A DNA stretch of 64,000 nucleotides from a bacterium (GTDB lineage: Bacteria > Myxococcota_A > Bradymonadia > UBA7976 > UBA1532): NCBI GenBank assembly GCA_030426085.1, contig JAUHYW010000033.1, forward strand, positions 1 to 64,000. Direction: 5' to 3'. Of this stretch, positions 1-8,103 are shown piece by piece. The notes beneath the pieces are model-generated. The model was not told the origin of the DNA, ran no database searches, and was given only the letters and a program-made list of their open reading frames with translations. Each line of letters starts with the position of its first letter. Positions within the stretch are counted from its first letter, which is position 1. The translations under genes and the position numbers were made by a program.

Positions 1-782
1 CCCGCATCGGCGAGCAGACGGCGTTCTTCCTGCTGTTCGAGCACCAGTCGTCGGTCGATCCGCTGATGCCGGTCCGGGTCTACATCTACATCAGCCGCAT
101 CTGGGAGGGCTGGCTGCGCGAGAACCCCGACGCGGGCTACGTGCCCGCCGTGCTGCCGGTCGTGCTCTACCACGGCGAGCGGCCCTGGACCGCCCCCCGC
201 GATCTGCACGCCCTCTTCGATCTGCCCGACCCGCTGAAGGCCGGCCTGGGGCCGCACCTGCCCGCGCTCCGGCTGCTGGTCGACGACCTGACCCGCTCCT
301 CGGAGGACGAGATCGAGGCCTCGACCCGCGATGCGCTGGTCACCTGCTGCCTGCTGGCGCTCAAGACGGCGGCCTACGGCTCGAAGCATGTGATCCCGGA
401 GCGGCTGATCGAGCACCTCAACCGGGCGGCGCGGGCCGAGGAGGTCATGGATGGCGTCGTGCAGACCCTGCATTACCTCTATACTGTGGCCGACATCTCA
501 CCCGGCACGCTCGAGCCCCGCGTGGCCGAGTCACTGCCCGAGCACAAGCGGAGGATCATCATGAGCACCGCCGAGCGATTGCGAGCCGAGGGCGAGGCCA
601 AGGGCCGGGCCGAGGGCCGAGCCGCGGAGCGCGCCGATACGCTGCTGCACCTCCTGGAGGTGCGCTTCGGCCCCCTGCCGGCGAGCGTGAAGGCCCGCGT
701 CGCCGGCGCCGACATGGACACCCTCGGCCGCTGGCTGACCCGCCTGCTCTCCGCGCCCGATCTCGACGCCGTCTTCGAGTGA
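1..782 (+). CDS. Rpn family PD-(D/E)XK nuclease / putative transposase, 5' end outside window
   Basis: The reading frame is open from base 3 and runs to the TGA at 780-782; the first ~75 codons, present in the paralogue starting at 8104, lie upstream of the window. The visible part begins in the nuclease core (FFLLFEHQSSVDPLM, where E-x-Q belongs to the PD-(D/E)XK active site in this family) and continues through VYIYISRIWEGWL. The C-terminal part carries a charged Ala/Glu/Arg helix (RLRAEGEAKGRAEGRAAER) and a terminal block ending LSAPDLDAVFE. The family (YhgA-like, Transposase_31) is known for recombination-promoting DNA cleavage and often sits in unstable multigene repeats. It lies directly upstream of a duplicated C-terminal fragment and of the first TIR-nSTAND gene. 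Family assignment is confident; the role here is inference. Confidence 0.8.
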   Translation, partial: RIGEQTAFFLLFEHQSSVDPLMPVRVYIYISRIWEGWLRENPDAGYVPAVLPVVLYHGERPWTAPRDLHALFDLPDPLKAGLGPHLPALRLLVDDLTRSSEDEIEASTRDALVTCCLLALKTAAYGSKHVIPERLIEHLNRAARAEEVMDGVVQTLHYLYTVADISPGTLEPRVAESLPEHKRRIIMSTAERLRAEGEAKGRAEGRAAERADTLLHLLEVRFGPLPASVKARVAGADMDTLGRWLTRLLSAPDLDAVFE

Positions 783-813
783 GGCCCGGCCCGGCGAGAA
801 GCGGGAGGTCATC

Positions 814-1011
814 ATGAGCACCGCCGAGCGACTGCGAAACGAAGGCCGCGCTGCGGAGCGCGCAGACAACGTGCTGCGGATCCTGGAGCTGCGCTTCGGC
901 CTCCTGCCAGCCAGCGCGAAGGCCCGCGTCGCCGGCGCCGACATGGACACGCTCGGCCGCTGGCTGACCCGCCTCCTCTCTGCCGACAGCCTCGACGCCG
1001 CCCTCGAGTGA
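814..1011 (+). pseudogene. Tandem duplicated C-terminal fragment of the Rpn gene
   Basis: A 65-codon frame starts at ATG 814 with MSTAERLRNEGRAAERAD and ends GRWLTRLLSADSLDAALE. This matches the last ~75 residues of the preceding Rpn gene (MSTAERLRAEG... to ...DLDAVFE), with a shorter charged helix. It holds no nuclease residues. It could be translated, because an internal ATG preceded by GGAGGTCATC exists, but it looks like a partial tandem duplication left by recombination. Rpn C-termini are known to vary and to be produced as short internal products in some species, so a small regulatory protein is an alternative. Confidence 0.6.
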
Positions 1012-1040
1012 CCGGCGCCTGCCCGCCATGCGAGCCCGTG

Positions 1041-1056
1041 TAACGCCGGTGTTCTT
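1041..1056 (+). promoter_or_regulatory. Palindromic upstream element of TIR-nSTAND copy 1
   Basis: TAACGCCGGTGTTCTT lies 34-49 bp before the ATG at 1090. The core AACGCCGGTGTT differs by one base from the perfect palindrome AACGCCGGCGTT. The same core occurs at nearly the same distance before the start of copy 2 (8020-8038, minus strand) and of the decayed copy 3 (48617-48634). A shared operator or promoter element is inferred from position and symmetry. Confidence 0.55.
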
Positions 1057-1089
1057 GCGCCTCCCCGGCCGGTCACCCACAACGGAGGC

Positions 1090-4000
1090 ATGGCAGACCC
1101 GCGCCGCATCTTCATCGGCTACGCCGGCCCCGACAAAGCCCACGCGCAGACGCTGCGGCAGGCGCTGCTCGCTCGGGGCCAGCCCGCGTGGCTCGACGCC
1201 GACGACCTGAAGCCCGGCGACCCGTGGGACGAGACGATCGCCGAGGCGCTGGCCGGCGCGGCGCTGGTCGCGATGCTCGTCGGCGACGCCTGGACCCGCA
1301 ACCGCACCTACTACGCCCCCGAAGAGGTCGCCCGCGCGCTGGACCTCGCCCGCGACGGCCGGCTGCGGGTCGTGCCGGTGAAGCTCGACCCGGCCCGGCC
1401 GAGCGAGATGCCCTACGGCCTCGCCCGGCTGACCGCCGTCGACGCCATCGACCGCGACTGGCCCCGCGTCGCCGCCGAGCTGGCCGCCGCGCTGGACGAC
1501 GAGGCCATCGGCGGCCACCCGGACCCGCCGGGCCTCGCCGCGACCCGGCTCGTCGAGCCCGCCGATCCCGAGCCGCCCGGGGAGCCCTACCCGCTGCTGC
1601 GCCCCTACCACCATCCGGCGCTGTTCGCCGGCCGCGGCGCCGAGATCGACGACCTCGCCAAGCTGCTCGCCGCGCCGCAGACCGCCATCGTACGGCTGCA
1701 CGCGGTCTCGGGCGCCGGAAAGTCGTCCCTGTTGCGCGCCGGCCTGCTGCCCCGCCTGCGCCGCGACGGCCTGCGCGTCGCGCTCGACCGCGGCCCCGAT
1801 CAGCCGGGCCTCGCCGGCCGGCTGATCGCGCAGTGGCTCACCCCGGCGCCGACGATCGCCGACGACGACCCCGCCGCCATCGCCGCCGCCTTCCGCCGGG
1901 TCGCCGCGCTCGCCGGGCGGCGGCCGGTGGCGCTGCTCGACCAGTTCGAAGAGGTGTTCAAGCAGCCCGACCCCGCGAGCCGGGCGGCGGCGCGGGCCCG
2001 GGTGGGGCTGCTCATCGCCGCCGCCTGCGCGCTCGACGGGACCCCGGTGGTCCGGTGGGTGCTGGCCTACCGCGACGACTACCACGGGCGGGTGAGCGGC
2101 TGGCTGCCGGCGATGCTCGACGCGGCGACCGCCGACGGCTGGCCGGTCGCCGGGCTCTCGGCCGCCTTCGCCCGCAGCGCCGACCGGGTGCGGGAGTTCG
2201 AGCTGAAGCCGCTCGGCGGCTCGGTCGAGGGGCACAGCTTCACCCCGCCGGACGACGTCGAGGCCGACCCGATCGCCCGGGCCTTCCGCGACGCGATCGT
2301 CGCCCCGCGAGGCTTCACCGGTGGCGCGTGGCGGCTCGAGGTCGACGACGCGGGCGCCGAGCGGCTGGCCCGGGCCTTCGCCGCCGCCCGCAGAGCCCAC
2401 CCCGACGATCCGCTCGCGCCCGAGCTGCAAGTGGTGCTCGGGCGGCACCTCGAAGACCGCGGCGACCGCCGCTTCGCGCTGGTGGTGGGCGAGGCGCCCG
2501 ACGAGGGCATCGCCGACGCGCTGCGGGCCCACCTGCGGACCCACATCGAGGCGGCGGCCCGCGCGCACCGGCGGCACAGCCAGCCCGAGGCGCGGGCGGC
2601 GATCCTCAGCGCGCTGGCCGAGCTGACCAAGGACGGGCGGCGGCACAACGACGTCGTGCCCGAGGCCCGGTTGGCGCGGCGCATCGGCGCCGGGAGCCGG
2701 GCGATCCTGCGCGATCTGGCCGGCGCGGGTGCCCGGGTCGTGATCGAGGAGCGGGGCGACGCGGCGCTGGCCGACGAGGAAGACGAGCGCCCCCGGGTGT
2801 ATCGGCTGAGCCACGATCGGCTGGCGGCGGCGGTCGAGGCCGAGCTGAAGGCGCAGACGGCGGCGGCGGGGGACGACGCATTCCTGAAGGTCGCCGATCT
2901 GGTCCGGCGGCGGGCGGACGCCTTCGCCGCCGAGGATCGCGACGCGCCGGCCCTCGGCTTCCGGGCCCGGCGCCGGGTGGAGGCGCACGCGGGGCAGCTC
3001 ATCGACGATCCGCGGCGGCGGAAGTGGTGGGACGCGGTGCAGGCCCGGGCGCGGCGCAACCGCCGGCTGGCCGGGGCGGCGGCCGTCGTGGCGCTGGTGG
3101 CGGCGGGGATCGGGCTGTGGCAGTGGCGGGTGACGGTCGAGGATCGGGCCATCGCCGATCGGCTGGCCTCGGACGACCCGGCGACGCAGTGGAAGGGACT
3201 CATCGCCCGGGTCGAGGCGGGCGGCACCCCGGCTGAAGCGGCGGCGCAGGTGCCGCCGATGGATATCGCCGGCCGGCGCCTGCTTCTGGCCGAGAGCTTC
3301 CCCAGCGTCGACCCGTCTGTCGAGTGCGCCATCCGGCGAGCTCTGATAGAGCGGCTCGCTCCGATGGTCCACGCTACGACCGACTTCGGCGCTCTGCTCG
3401 CCGCCGGGCAGCGGCTGTCCCGGCTCGCCCGCTCCGCTTCGACGGTGTGCGGCCCGTCCGCCGAGGGCGCATGGTCCCTGGTCGTGCATCACTTGCAGGC
3501 GAAGTACGGCGAGCCGCCGGCCGTGGTACGCGACCGCCTCGACTGGCGGCCGATCCCGCCCGACCCCCGAGCCGAGACTTTCTCCTGCCGCATCGGCAGC
3601 CCGTTCGACGAGCCCGCGCGCGCTGACGACGAAGATCAGCGCACGATCGAACTGACCCGCTACGAGGCGATGGCCGCCGAGGTCACCAACCAGATGATCA
3701 CTGCATTCCGGGAGGCCGGTGGCTCTGATTGGTCCCCCGAGGCCTGGGCTGGGATCTCGCCTACCGCCCTGCTCGACTATCCGGCGAGTGTGAACTGGTA
3801 CGATGCCACCGCTTTCGCCGCGTGGGTCGGCGGGCGGCTGCCGACCGAGGCCGAGTGGGAGTGCGCGGCCCGCGCCGGTGCATCGACGGCGTATTGGTCG
3901 GGAGACACCGACACCGACCTCAGCACGGCCGGCTGGTTCTTGGACAACAGCGAGGGGCAGGCCCACACCATCCGCAGAAAGGGGGCCAACCCCTGGGGGT

Positions 4001-4239
4001 TGTTCGATGTACACGGCAACCTGTGGGAGTGGACGGCGGATTGGTACGGGGCGGCTCGCCCGCGAGAGGGTGAGCGCGATCCGTTGGGCCGCCCACAAGG
4101 CGGGCGCCGCGTCCTGCGTGGGGGCTCGTTCGCGAGCGTCGCTGGCTACGCGCGGGCGGCGCGACGCGACAGGGATCGACCCGGCACCCGCTTCAAGTAC
4201 GTCGGCGTCCGGGTCGTCCGTTCCACCCCAGCGCGTTGA
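1090..4239 (+). CDS. TIR - nSTAND1 NTPase - TM - FGE/C-type-lectin-fold protein, copy 1
   Basis: A 1049-aa protein; the ATG is preceded by ACGGAGGC. Residues ~4-140 are a TIR-type domain (RRIFIGYAGPDKAHA at the start; a Glu in YYAPEEVARAL at the position of the NADase glutamate). Residues ~172-650 are a STAND-type NTPase: LFAGRGAEIDDL, Walker A SGAGKSSLLRAG at ~207-218, Walker B VALLDQFEEVF at ~279-289, and a winged-helix-like YRLSHDRLAAAVEAE. One membrane helix follows (RLAGAAAVVALVAAGIGLWQ, ~658-677), then a linker and a C-terminal FGE-sulfatase-like domain (~835-1045; SVNWYDATAFAAWVGGRLPT, LFDVHGNLWEWTADWY, LRGGSF, YVGVRVV). The paired catalytic Cys of true formylglycine-generating enzymes are not seen, so this domain probably binds a ligand. 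By family logic, ligand sensing would drive oligomerisation and TIR NAD cleavage. The FGE part is less GC-rich than the rest. Domain calls are firm; the defence role is inference. Confidence 0.85.
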   Translation: MADPRRIFIGYAGPDKAHAQTLRQALLARGQPAWLDADDLKPGDPWDETIAEALAGAALVAMLVGDAWTRNRTYYAPEEVARALDLARDGRLRVVPVKLDPARPSEMPYGLARLTAVDAIDRDWPRVAAELAAALDDEAIGGHPDPPGLAATRLVEPADPEPPGEPYPLLRPYHHPALFAGRGAEIDDLAKLLAAPQTAIVRLHAVSGAGKSSLLRAGLLPRLRRDGLRVALDRGPDQPGLAGRLIAQWLTPAPTIADDDPAAIAAAFRRVAALAGRRPVALLDQFEEVFKQPDPASRAAARARVGLLIAAACALDGTPVVRWVLAYRDDYHGRVSGWLPAMLDAATADGWPVAGLSAAFARSADRVREFELKPLGGSVEGHSFTPPDDVEADPIARAFRDAIVAPRGFTGGAWRLEVDDAGAERLARAFAAARRAHPDDPLAPELQVVLGRHLEDRGDRRFALVVGEAPDEGIADALRAHLRTHIEAAARAHRRHSQPEARAAILSALAELTKDGRRHNDVVPEARLARRIGAGSRAILRDLAGAGARVVIEERGDAALADEEDERPRVYRLSHDRLAAAVEAELKAQTAAAGDDAFLKVADLVRRRADAFAAEDRDAPALGFRARRRVEAHAGQLIDDPRRRKWWDAVQARARRNRRLAGAAAVVALVAAGIGLWQWRVTVEDRAIADRLASDDPATQWKGLIARVEAGGTPAEAAAQVPPMDIAGRRLLLAESFPSVDPSVECAIRRALIERLAPMVHATTDFGALLAAGQRLSRLARSASTVCGPSAEGAWSLVVHHLQAKYGEPPAVVRDRLDWRPIPPDPRAETFSCRIGSPFDEPARADDEDQRTIELTRYEAMAAEVTNQMITAFREAGGSDWSPEAWAGISPTALLDYPASVNWYDATAFAAWVGGRLPTEAEWECAARAGASTAYWSGDTDTDLSTAGWFLDNSEGQAHTIRRKGANPWGLFDVHGNLWEWTADWYGAARPREGERDPLGRPQGGRRVLRGGSFASVAGYARAARRDRDRPGTRFKYVGVRVVRSTPAR

Positions 4240-4312
4240 TCATTGATCTTGTATGGATAGGGACGGCGGCGAGGTCGGCCGGCGGTGGCCGAGACTCGCC
4301 GCAGTTCGCCGG
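4235..4312. repeat. Inverted repeat, left arm, between the convergent TIR-nSTAND genes
   Basis: GTTGATCATTGATC-T-TGTATGGATAGGG starts at the stop codon of copy 1. It matches the reverse complement of 4776-4837 with a single mismatch over the first 28 bp, then more loosely (ACTCGCCGCAGTTCGCCGG is shared exactly). The arms are the conserved 3' flanks of the two paralogous genes and enclose the lipoprotein gene. A third copy, with the adjoining lipoprotein tail, is at 50602-50706. Confidence 0.8.
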
Positions 4313-4333
4313 CTCTACGCCCTCCGTCCTCTT

Positions 4334-4726
4334 TCATCTTTCGTACTTCGAAACGCCCGCCGGCGCCTGCTCCGCAGGGCGGCAATGGCAGTCGCAGATC
4401 TGCCCGGCGGGGCATGTCCCATCGCCGAAGCAGGTGCAGGCGCACGCGCCGTCGATGCATCGCTGAACGCCCGGGCACTGTCCATCGCTCACACACGCGG
4501 CGTCGAGCGGCCGGCAGCGGCCGTCGGCGCCCGCAGCGCCGGCCGGGCAGCGGACATGGCGGCACGGATCGGGCAGCGCGGCCCCGGCGTCCTCCACCGC
4601 CGCGTCGGGCGGCGACGCGTCCGGCGGCGGCGTGACGGGCTGCGGGGCAGGCGCGGCCATCGGCGCTCGGCCGGCGCCGCCCGAGCACCCCGCCAATAGC
4701 GCGCACATCGCGATCACCCGATGCAT
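4334..4726 (-). CDS. Small Cys-rich lipoprotein associated with TIR-nSTAND locus, copy 1
   Basis: A 130-aa product starting at the ATG in ATGCAT (4726-4724), chosen because the homologue at 50212 starts with the same MHRVIAMCALLAGCSGGAG. The lipobox LAGC puts the acylated Cys at residue 14. A Pro/Ala/Asp linker (PPPDASPPDAAVEDAGAA) follows, then a compact Cys-rich module with about 14 cysteines (CRHVRCPAG, CVSDGQCPG, CIDGACACTCFGDGTCPAG). It lies 107 bp downstream of TIR-nSTAND copy 2 on the same strand and converges on copy 1. Co-occurrence with TIR-nSTAND DNA at both loci suggests a partner, perhaps an envelope ligand or immunity factor. The function is unknown. Confidence 0.75.
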   Translation of the reverse strand: MHRVIAMCALLAGCSGGAGRAPMAAPAPQPVTPPPDASPPDAAVEDAGAALPDPCRHVRCPAGAAGADGRCRPLDAACVSDGQCPGVQRCIDGACACTCFGDGTCPAGQICDCHCRPAEQAPAGVSKYER

Positions 4727-4775
4727 CCCGCCCCTCACCGCAGCGCCGGATCTCGCTGTGGGACAAGACGACCGA

Positions 4776-4837
4776 CCGGCGAACTGCGGCGAGTATCGGC
4801 CGCCACCGGCCCTATCCATACACGATCAATGATCAAC
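4776..4837. repeat. Inverted repeat, right arm
   Basis: Reverse complement of 4235-4312 (CCCTATCCATACACGATCAA and onward). It lies between the lipoprotein start and the stop codon of TIR-nSTAND copy 2, and overlaps that stop by a few bases. It could base-pair with the left arm in a read-through transcript, but simple common descent of the two gene ends explains it. Confidence 0.8.
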
Positions 4838-7800
4838 GAGCTGGGGTGGGGCGGACGACCCGGAATCCGACGTAGGCGTTCGTGACCCCAGGCGCATGGC
4901 GACTTCGACTCGCCGCGCGGGCGTGCCCCGCCACCGAAGCGAACGAACCGCCACGGCGGACGCGATGTGTACCCGAAATGGGTCCGGCGGGATCACGAGC
5001 ATCACGCGGTGGACGTACCTTCTGATACCAGTCGGCCGTCCATTCCCACACGTTGCCATGCACGTCGAACAGCTTCCACTCGTTCGGCTTTCGGGACCTC
5101 ACTGGGTGAGCCATCGATCTACTGTTCTCGATGGTCCACCCCACTGATTTCAGATCCGCAGTGTCATGACCCGACCAGTATGCCGTGCGTTCTCCAGCCC
5201 GTGCCGCACACTCCCATTCTGCCTCGGTCGGCAGGCGTCCCCCGACCCAGACTGCGAAGGCTGTAGCATCGTACCAATTCACGGTCGCTGGGTGATCGAG
5301 CCGCGAGCCTGATGTCCTCGCCCGAGCGTCGGCGTGTTTGTGGAGACCGCTCGTCGGCTGGAAGTGTCGGTACAGGCGATTCGTGACCTCCGTATCCATG
5401 ATCTCGAATCGCGTCAGCGTGATCTGGCGGATGGTCTCATCCTCGTGCCGACCCGCCTCATCGAGTGGACTGCCAATGGTACACCGGAAGGAAGATGGCC
5501 TTTCGTCCACAGGGACGGGTCGCCACTGCAAGCGCTCATGCACCTCGGCTGGCGGCTCGCCGTACTTCGCCCGCAGGTGACGCACGACCAGAGACCGGGC
5601 GCCCTCGGCAGACGGACCGCACGCTGTGGAGGCGTCGCGGGCGAGCAGGCCCAGTCGCTGCGCGGCGGCGAGCAGCGCGCCGAAGTCGGCCGTGGCGCCG
5701 ACCTGCGGCGCGAAGCGCTCGATCAGCGCCCGCAGGATGGGGCACTCGAGCGCCGGATCGACGTCGGGGAAGGTCTCGGCCAACAGCAGCCGCCGGCCGA
5801 CGATGTCCATCGGCGGCACCTGCGCCGCCGCCTCGTCCGGCGTGCCGCCGGCGTCGACCCGGGCCACCAGCCCCCGCCACTGCGTCGTCGGGTCGGACGA
5901 GGCGAGCTGCTCGCCGATCGTGCGCTCCCGGATCCACCACGCCAGCGCCAGCGCACCGGCGACGAGCGCCACGGCCGCGAGGCCCGCGATGATCACCCGC
6001 CGCCGCCGCTGTCTCCGGGCGTGGGCCTGCACCGCGCCCCACCACCGCCGCCGGTCTTCGTCGGCCTCGATGAACGCGTCGGGCAGCCCGTCGATGGCCT
6101 TGCGCCGGCCGGGGTTCAGCTCGGCGGCGTCGGCCTCGCCCCGGGCGAAGAGCGCGCTGTTGGTGGCGACGAAGTCCTCCAGCCGCAGCGGGTCGTCCTC
6201 GGCGAGCCCGCCCATCAGCCCGTCGATCTCGGCGTGCACCGCCTCGGCCATGCGGTCGTGGCTCAGCCGGCACCACCGGGTCGTATCGGCCGGGTCGTCT
6301 GCGGCCTCTTGGACGAGCACCCGCCGCGCGGGGTGAGCCAGCGTCTCGAGGATGTGCCCGGCGTTGTGGCCGATCTGATCGGTCAGCGCGGGCGCCGGCA
6401 GCGCGGGGCCGCGGCGGCGGGCGGGGCTCAGGCGCTTGAGGGCGATGAGGACGAGCTGGCGGGCGGCCGCGCGGTCCTTCTTGCGCCAGGTGCCGAGCGC
6501 CTGATCGAGCGCGGCGCCGAGGTGAGTCTGCAAGGCGCGGTCGATGACCCGGCGGGCGGCGTCGGGCAGCGCCTCGTCGGCCTCGGGCGCGAGCCGGATG
6601 ACGTGGTCGTCGCCGGCCTCGGCCATCAGCCGGGCGAGCACGACCTGCAGCTCGGGCACCAGCGGTGGGGGCTCGGCGCTGTCGGGGGTGTCGGCGGTCC
6701 GGGCGGCGGCGAAGGCGTCGGCGAGGGCGGCGGCGGTCTCGGAGGCGATGGTCCAGCGCCAGGGCGCGTCGGGCACGGCGAGCGGGCGGGTGATCGCGTC
6801 GTGGAACGCCGCGCGGGCGGCGGCGTGCGGGTCGGCGCCCCGGGCGGCGCCGAAGAGCGGCAGGGGGTGGTCCTTCAGCGCGCGGGCCGCTTCGAGGTCG
6901 GGGCGCAGGCCGGCGATGGGCCACCCGGCGGCGCGGGCCTCGGCGAGCAGGTCGCGCAGCCAGAGGCACACCCGGCCGTGGAAGTCGTCGCGGTAGGCCA
7001 GGATCCAGCGGACGCGGCGGGTCGAGCCGAGCATGGTGGCGGCGATGGCCAGCCCGGCGCGGGCCCGGGCGAGCGGGTCGCCGGACTTGAAGATCTCTTC
7101 GAACTGGTCGAGCACGCAGATCGGGCGGCCGCCGGGCACCGCGGCGAAGGCGGCGGCGATGGCGCCGGGGGCCTCGTCGGCGACGGTCGGCGCGGGCTGG
7201 ACGAGCTGGGCGAGCAGGCGGGCGACGAGCCGGGGCTGGTGCGGGTCGTCGACGAAGGCCACCGGGCGGGGCTCGGCGTCCGGGTCGAGCTGGCCCCGCA
7301 GCGCGGGCAGGAGGCCGGCCCGCAGCAACGAGGACTTGCCGGCGCCGCTGGGGGCGTAGAGCTGGATCACCGGGCCGGCGTTGGCCGGGTCGAGCAGCGC
7401 GAGCAGCGCCCGGCGGTCGGGGCTTCGGCCGGCGAACAGCGCCGGGTGGCTGTAGGGGTCGAGCAGCGGGTAGGGGCGGGTGAGCGCGGGCAGCGCCGGT
7501 GGTAGGCGCCGGGTCGTGTCGGGCGCCGGCTCGGGCGGGGGATCGGCGGCGCGGGCGGCGGCTACGGCGTCCGCGAGGCGGGCGGCGGCGGCCTCCAGCT
7601 CTTCGGGCGCCGGTGGATCGGGGAGGTCGATGCTGACGAGGTGGCGCACGCCGTAGCCCCGCGGCGCGTCGCCGAGATGGATCGGCACCAACCGGCGTTG
7701 CTCGGGGGCCTTTCGCTGGAGCTCGACCGCGTGGCCCGCCTCGTCCTTGTCGTACCAGCCCTTGTCGCTGCGGGGGCTGACGATCCACGCGAAGACCCGG

Positions 7801-7973
7801 GACCGCTCGAGCGCGTCGGGCAGGGCGATCGTGACGTCGTCGCCGGCCAGCAGGTCGAGGTCGATGAACACTCGCAGCCCCGCGGCGCGGGCGGCAGCGC
7901 ACAGCGCCTCGGCGTGGGCCCGGTCGGGGCCGGCGTAGCCGATGAAGAGGTCGAAGTCGAAGGGATCGGGCAT
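4833..7973 (-). CDS. TIR - nSTAND1 NTPase - TM - FGE/C-type-lectin-fold protein, copy 2
   Basis: A 1046-aa paralogue of the 1090-4239 product. The start at 7973 (MPDPFDFDLFIGYAGPDRAH) is preferred because the decayed copy 3 begins the same way (MRDPFDFDLFIGYAVPDR); an upstream in-frame start would add 22 residues of non-domain sequence. TIR residues ~6-130 differ strongly from copy 1, but WYDKDEAGHAVEL keeps the candidate catalytic Glu. The NTPase has Walker A SGAGKSSLLRAGLL (~208-221) and Walker B CVLDQFEEIF (~281-290). The membrane helix is IIAGLAAVALVAGALALAWW (~656-675). The C-terminal FGE-like domain (VNWYDATAFAVWVGGRLPT, LFDVHGNVWEWTADWY, RRGGSF) lacks the FGE catalytic Cys pair. The C-terminal 240 codons are visibly less GC-rich than the rest, suggesting a mosaic history. 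Divergent from the Rpn gene at 8104. Confidence 0.85.
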   Translation of the reverse strand: MPDPFDFDLFIGYAGPDRAHAEALCAAARAAGLRVFIDLDLLAGDDVTIALPDALERSRVFAWIVSPRSDKGWYDKDEAGHAVELQRKAPEQRRLVPIHLGDAPRGYGVRHLVSIDLPDPPAPEELEAAAARLADAVAAARAADPPPEPAPDTTRRLPPALPALTRPYPLLDPYSHPALFAGRSPDRRALLALLDPANAGPVIQLYAPSGAGKSSLLRAGLLPALRGQLDPDAEPRPVAFVDDPHQPRLVARLLAQLVQPAPTVADEAPGAIAAAFAAVPGGRPICVLDQFEEIFKSGDPLARARAGLAIAATMLGSTRRVRWILAYRDDFHGRVCLWLRDLLAEARAAGWPIAGLRPDLEAARALKDHPLPLFGAARGADPHAAARAAFHDAITRPLAVPDAPWRWTIASETAAALADAFAAARTADTPDSAEPPPLVPELQVVLARLMAEAGDDHVIRLAPEADEALPDAARRVIDRALQTHLGAALDQALGTWRKKDRAAARQLVLIALKRLSPARRRGPALPAPALTDQIGHNAGHILETLAHPARRVLVQEAADDPADTTRWCRLSHDRMAEAVHAEIDGLMGGLAEDDPLRLEDFVATNSALFARGEADAAELNPGRRKAIDGLPDAFIEADEDRRRWWGAVQAHARRQRRRRVIIAGLAAVALVAGALALAWWIRERTIGEQLASSDPTTQWRGLVARVDAGGTPDEAAAQVPPMDIVGRRLLLAETFPDVDPALECPILRALIERFAPQVGATADFGALLAAAQRLGLLARDASTACGPSAEGARSLVVRHLRAKYGEPPAEVHERLQWRPVPVDERPSSFRCTIGSPLDEAGRHEDETIRQITLTRFEIMDTEVTNRLYRHFQPTSGLHKHADARARTSGSRLDHPATVNWYDATAFAVWVGGRLPTEAEWECAARAGERTAYWSGHDTADLKSVGWTIENSRSMAHPVRSRKPNEWKLFDVHGNVWEWTADWYQKVRPPRDARDPAGPISGTHRVRRGGSFASVAGHARAASRSRHAPGVTNAYVGFRVVRPTPAR

Positions 7974-8019
7974 CGCCCTCGGAGGGTATCCCGACCGGGT
8001 CGGGCGGGCCAGTGACGGG

Positions 8020-8038
8020 CCATGACGCCGGCGTTGCA
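8020..8038 (-). promoter_or_regulatory. Palindromic upstream element of TIR-nSTAND copy 2
   Basis: Read on the minus strand this is TGCAACGCCGGCGTCATGG, 46-65 bp upstream of the start at 7973. It contains the 10-bp perfect palindrome ACGCCGGCGT. Bases from here to the start codon align with the region upstream of copy 3 (48617-48680), including a GGGATACCCT sequence (7984-7993) close to the start that could act as a -10 region. It also lies within the 130-bp divergent spacer with the Rpn gene, so it may control both. Confidence 0.6.
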
Positions 8039-8103
8039 CGGGATCATGGCATCAAAAACCGCCGATTCGGACACTTCGGGCCCGTCGTCCCCTATTCACC
8101 TGG

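Noticed and set aside
559-4098. Long open frame on the minus strand opposite TIR-nSTAND copy 1
   Set aside because: No domains, no plausible start; its composition mirrors the antisense of a GC-rich gene. Similar long antisense frames occur opposite smc, clpA-like, ceramidase and kinase genes and were all discarded.
4334-4726. Lipoprotein as substrate of the FGE domain (CxPxR motif)
   Set aside because: It contains CRPLD and CRPAE but no C-x-P-x-R, and the FGE-like domains lack catalytic cysteines.
3590-5560. Diversity-generating retroelement acting on the FGE/lectin-fold domains
   Set aside because: The domain type is a common variable-protein fold, but no reverse transcriptase or template repeat is in the window and differences between copies are not restricted to adenine positions.
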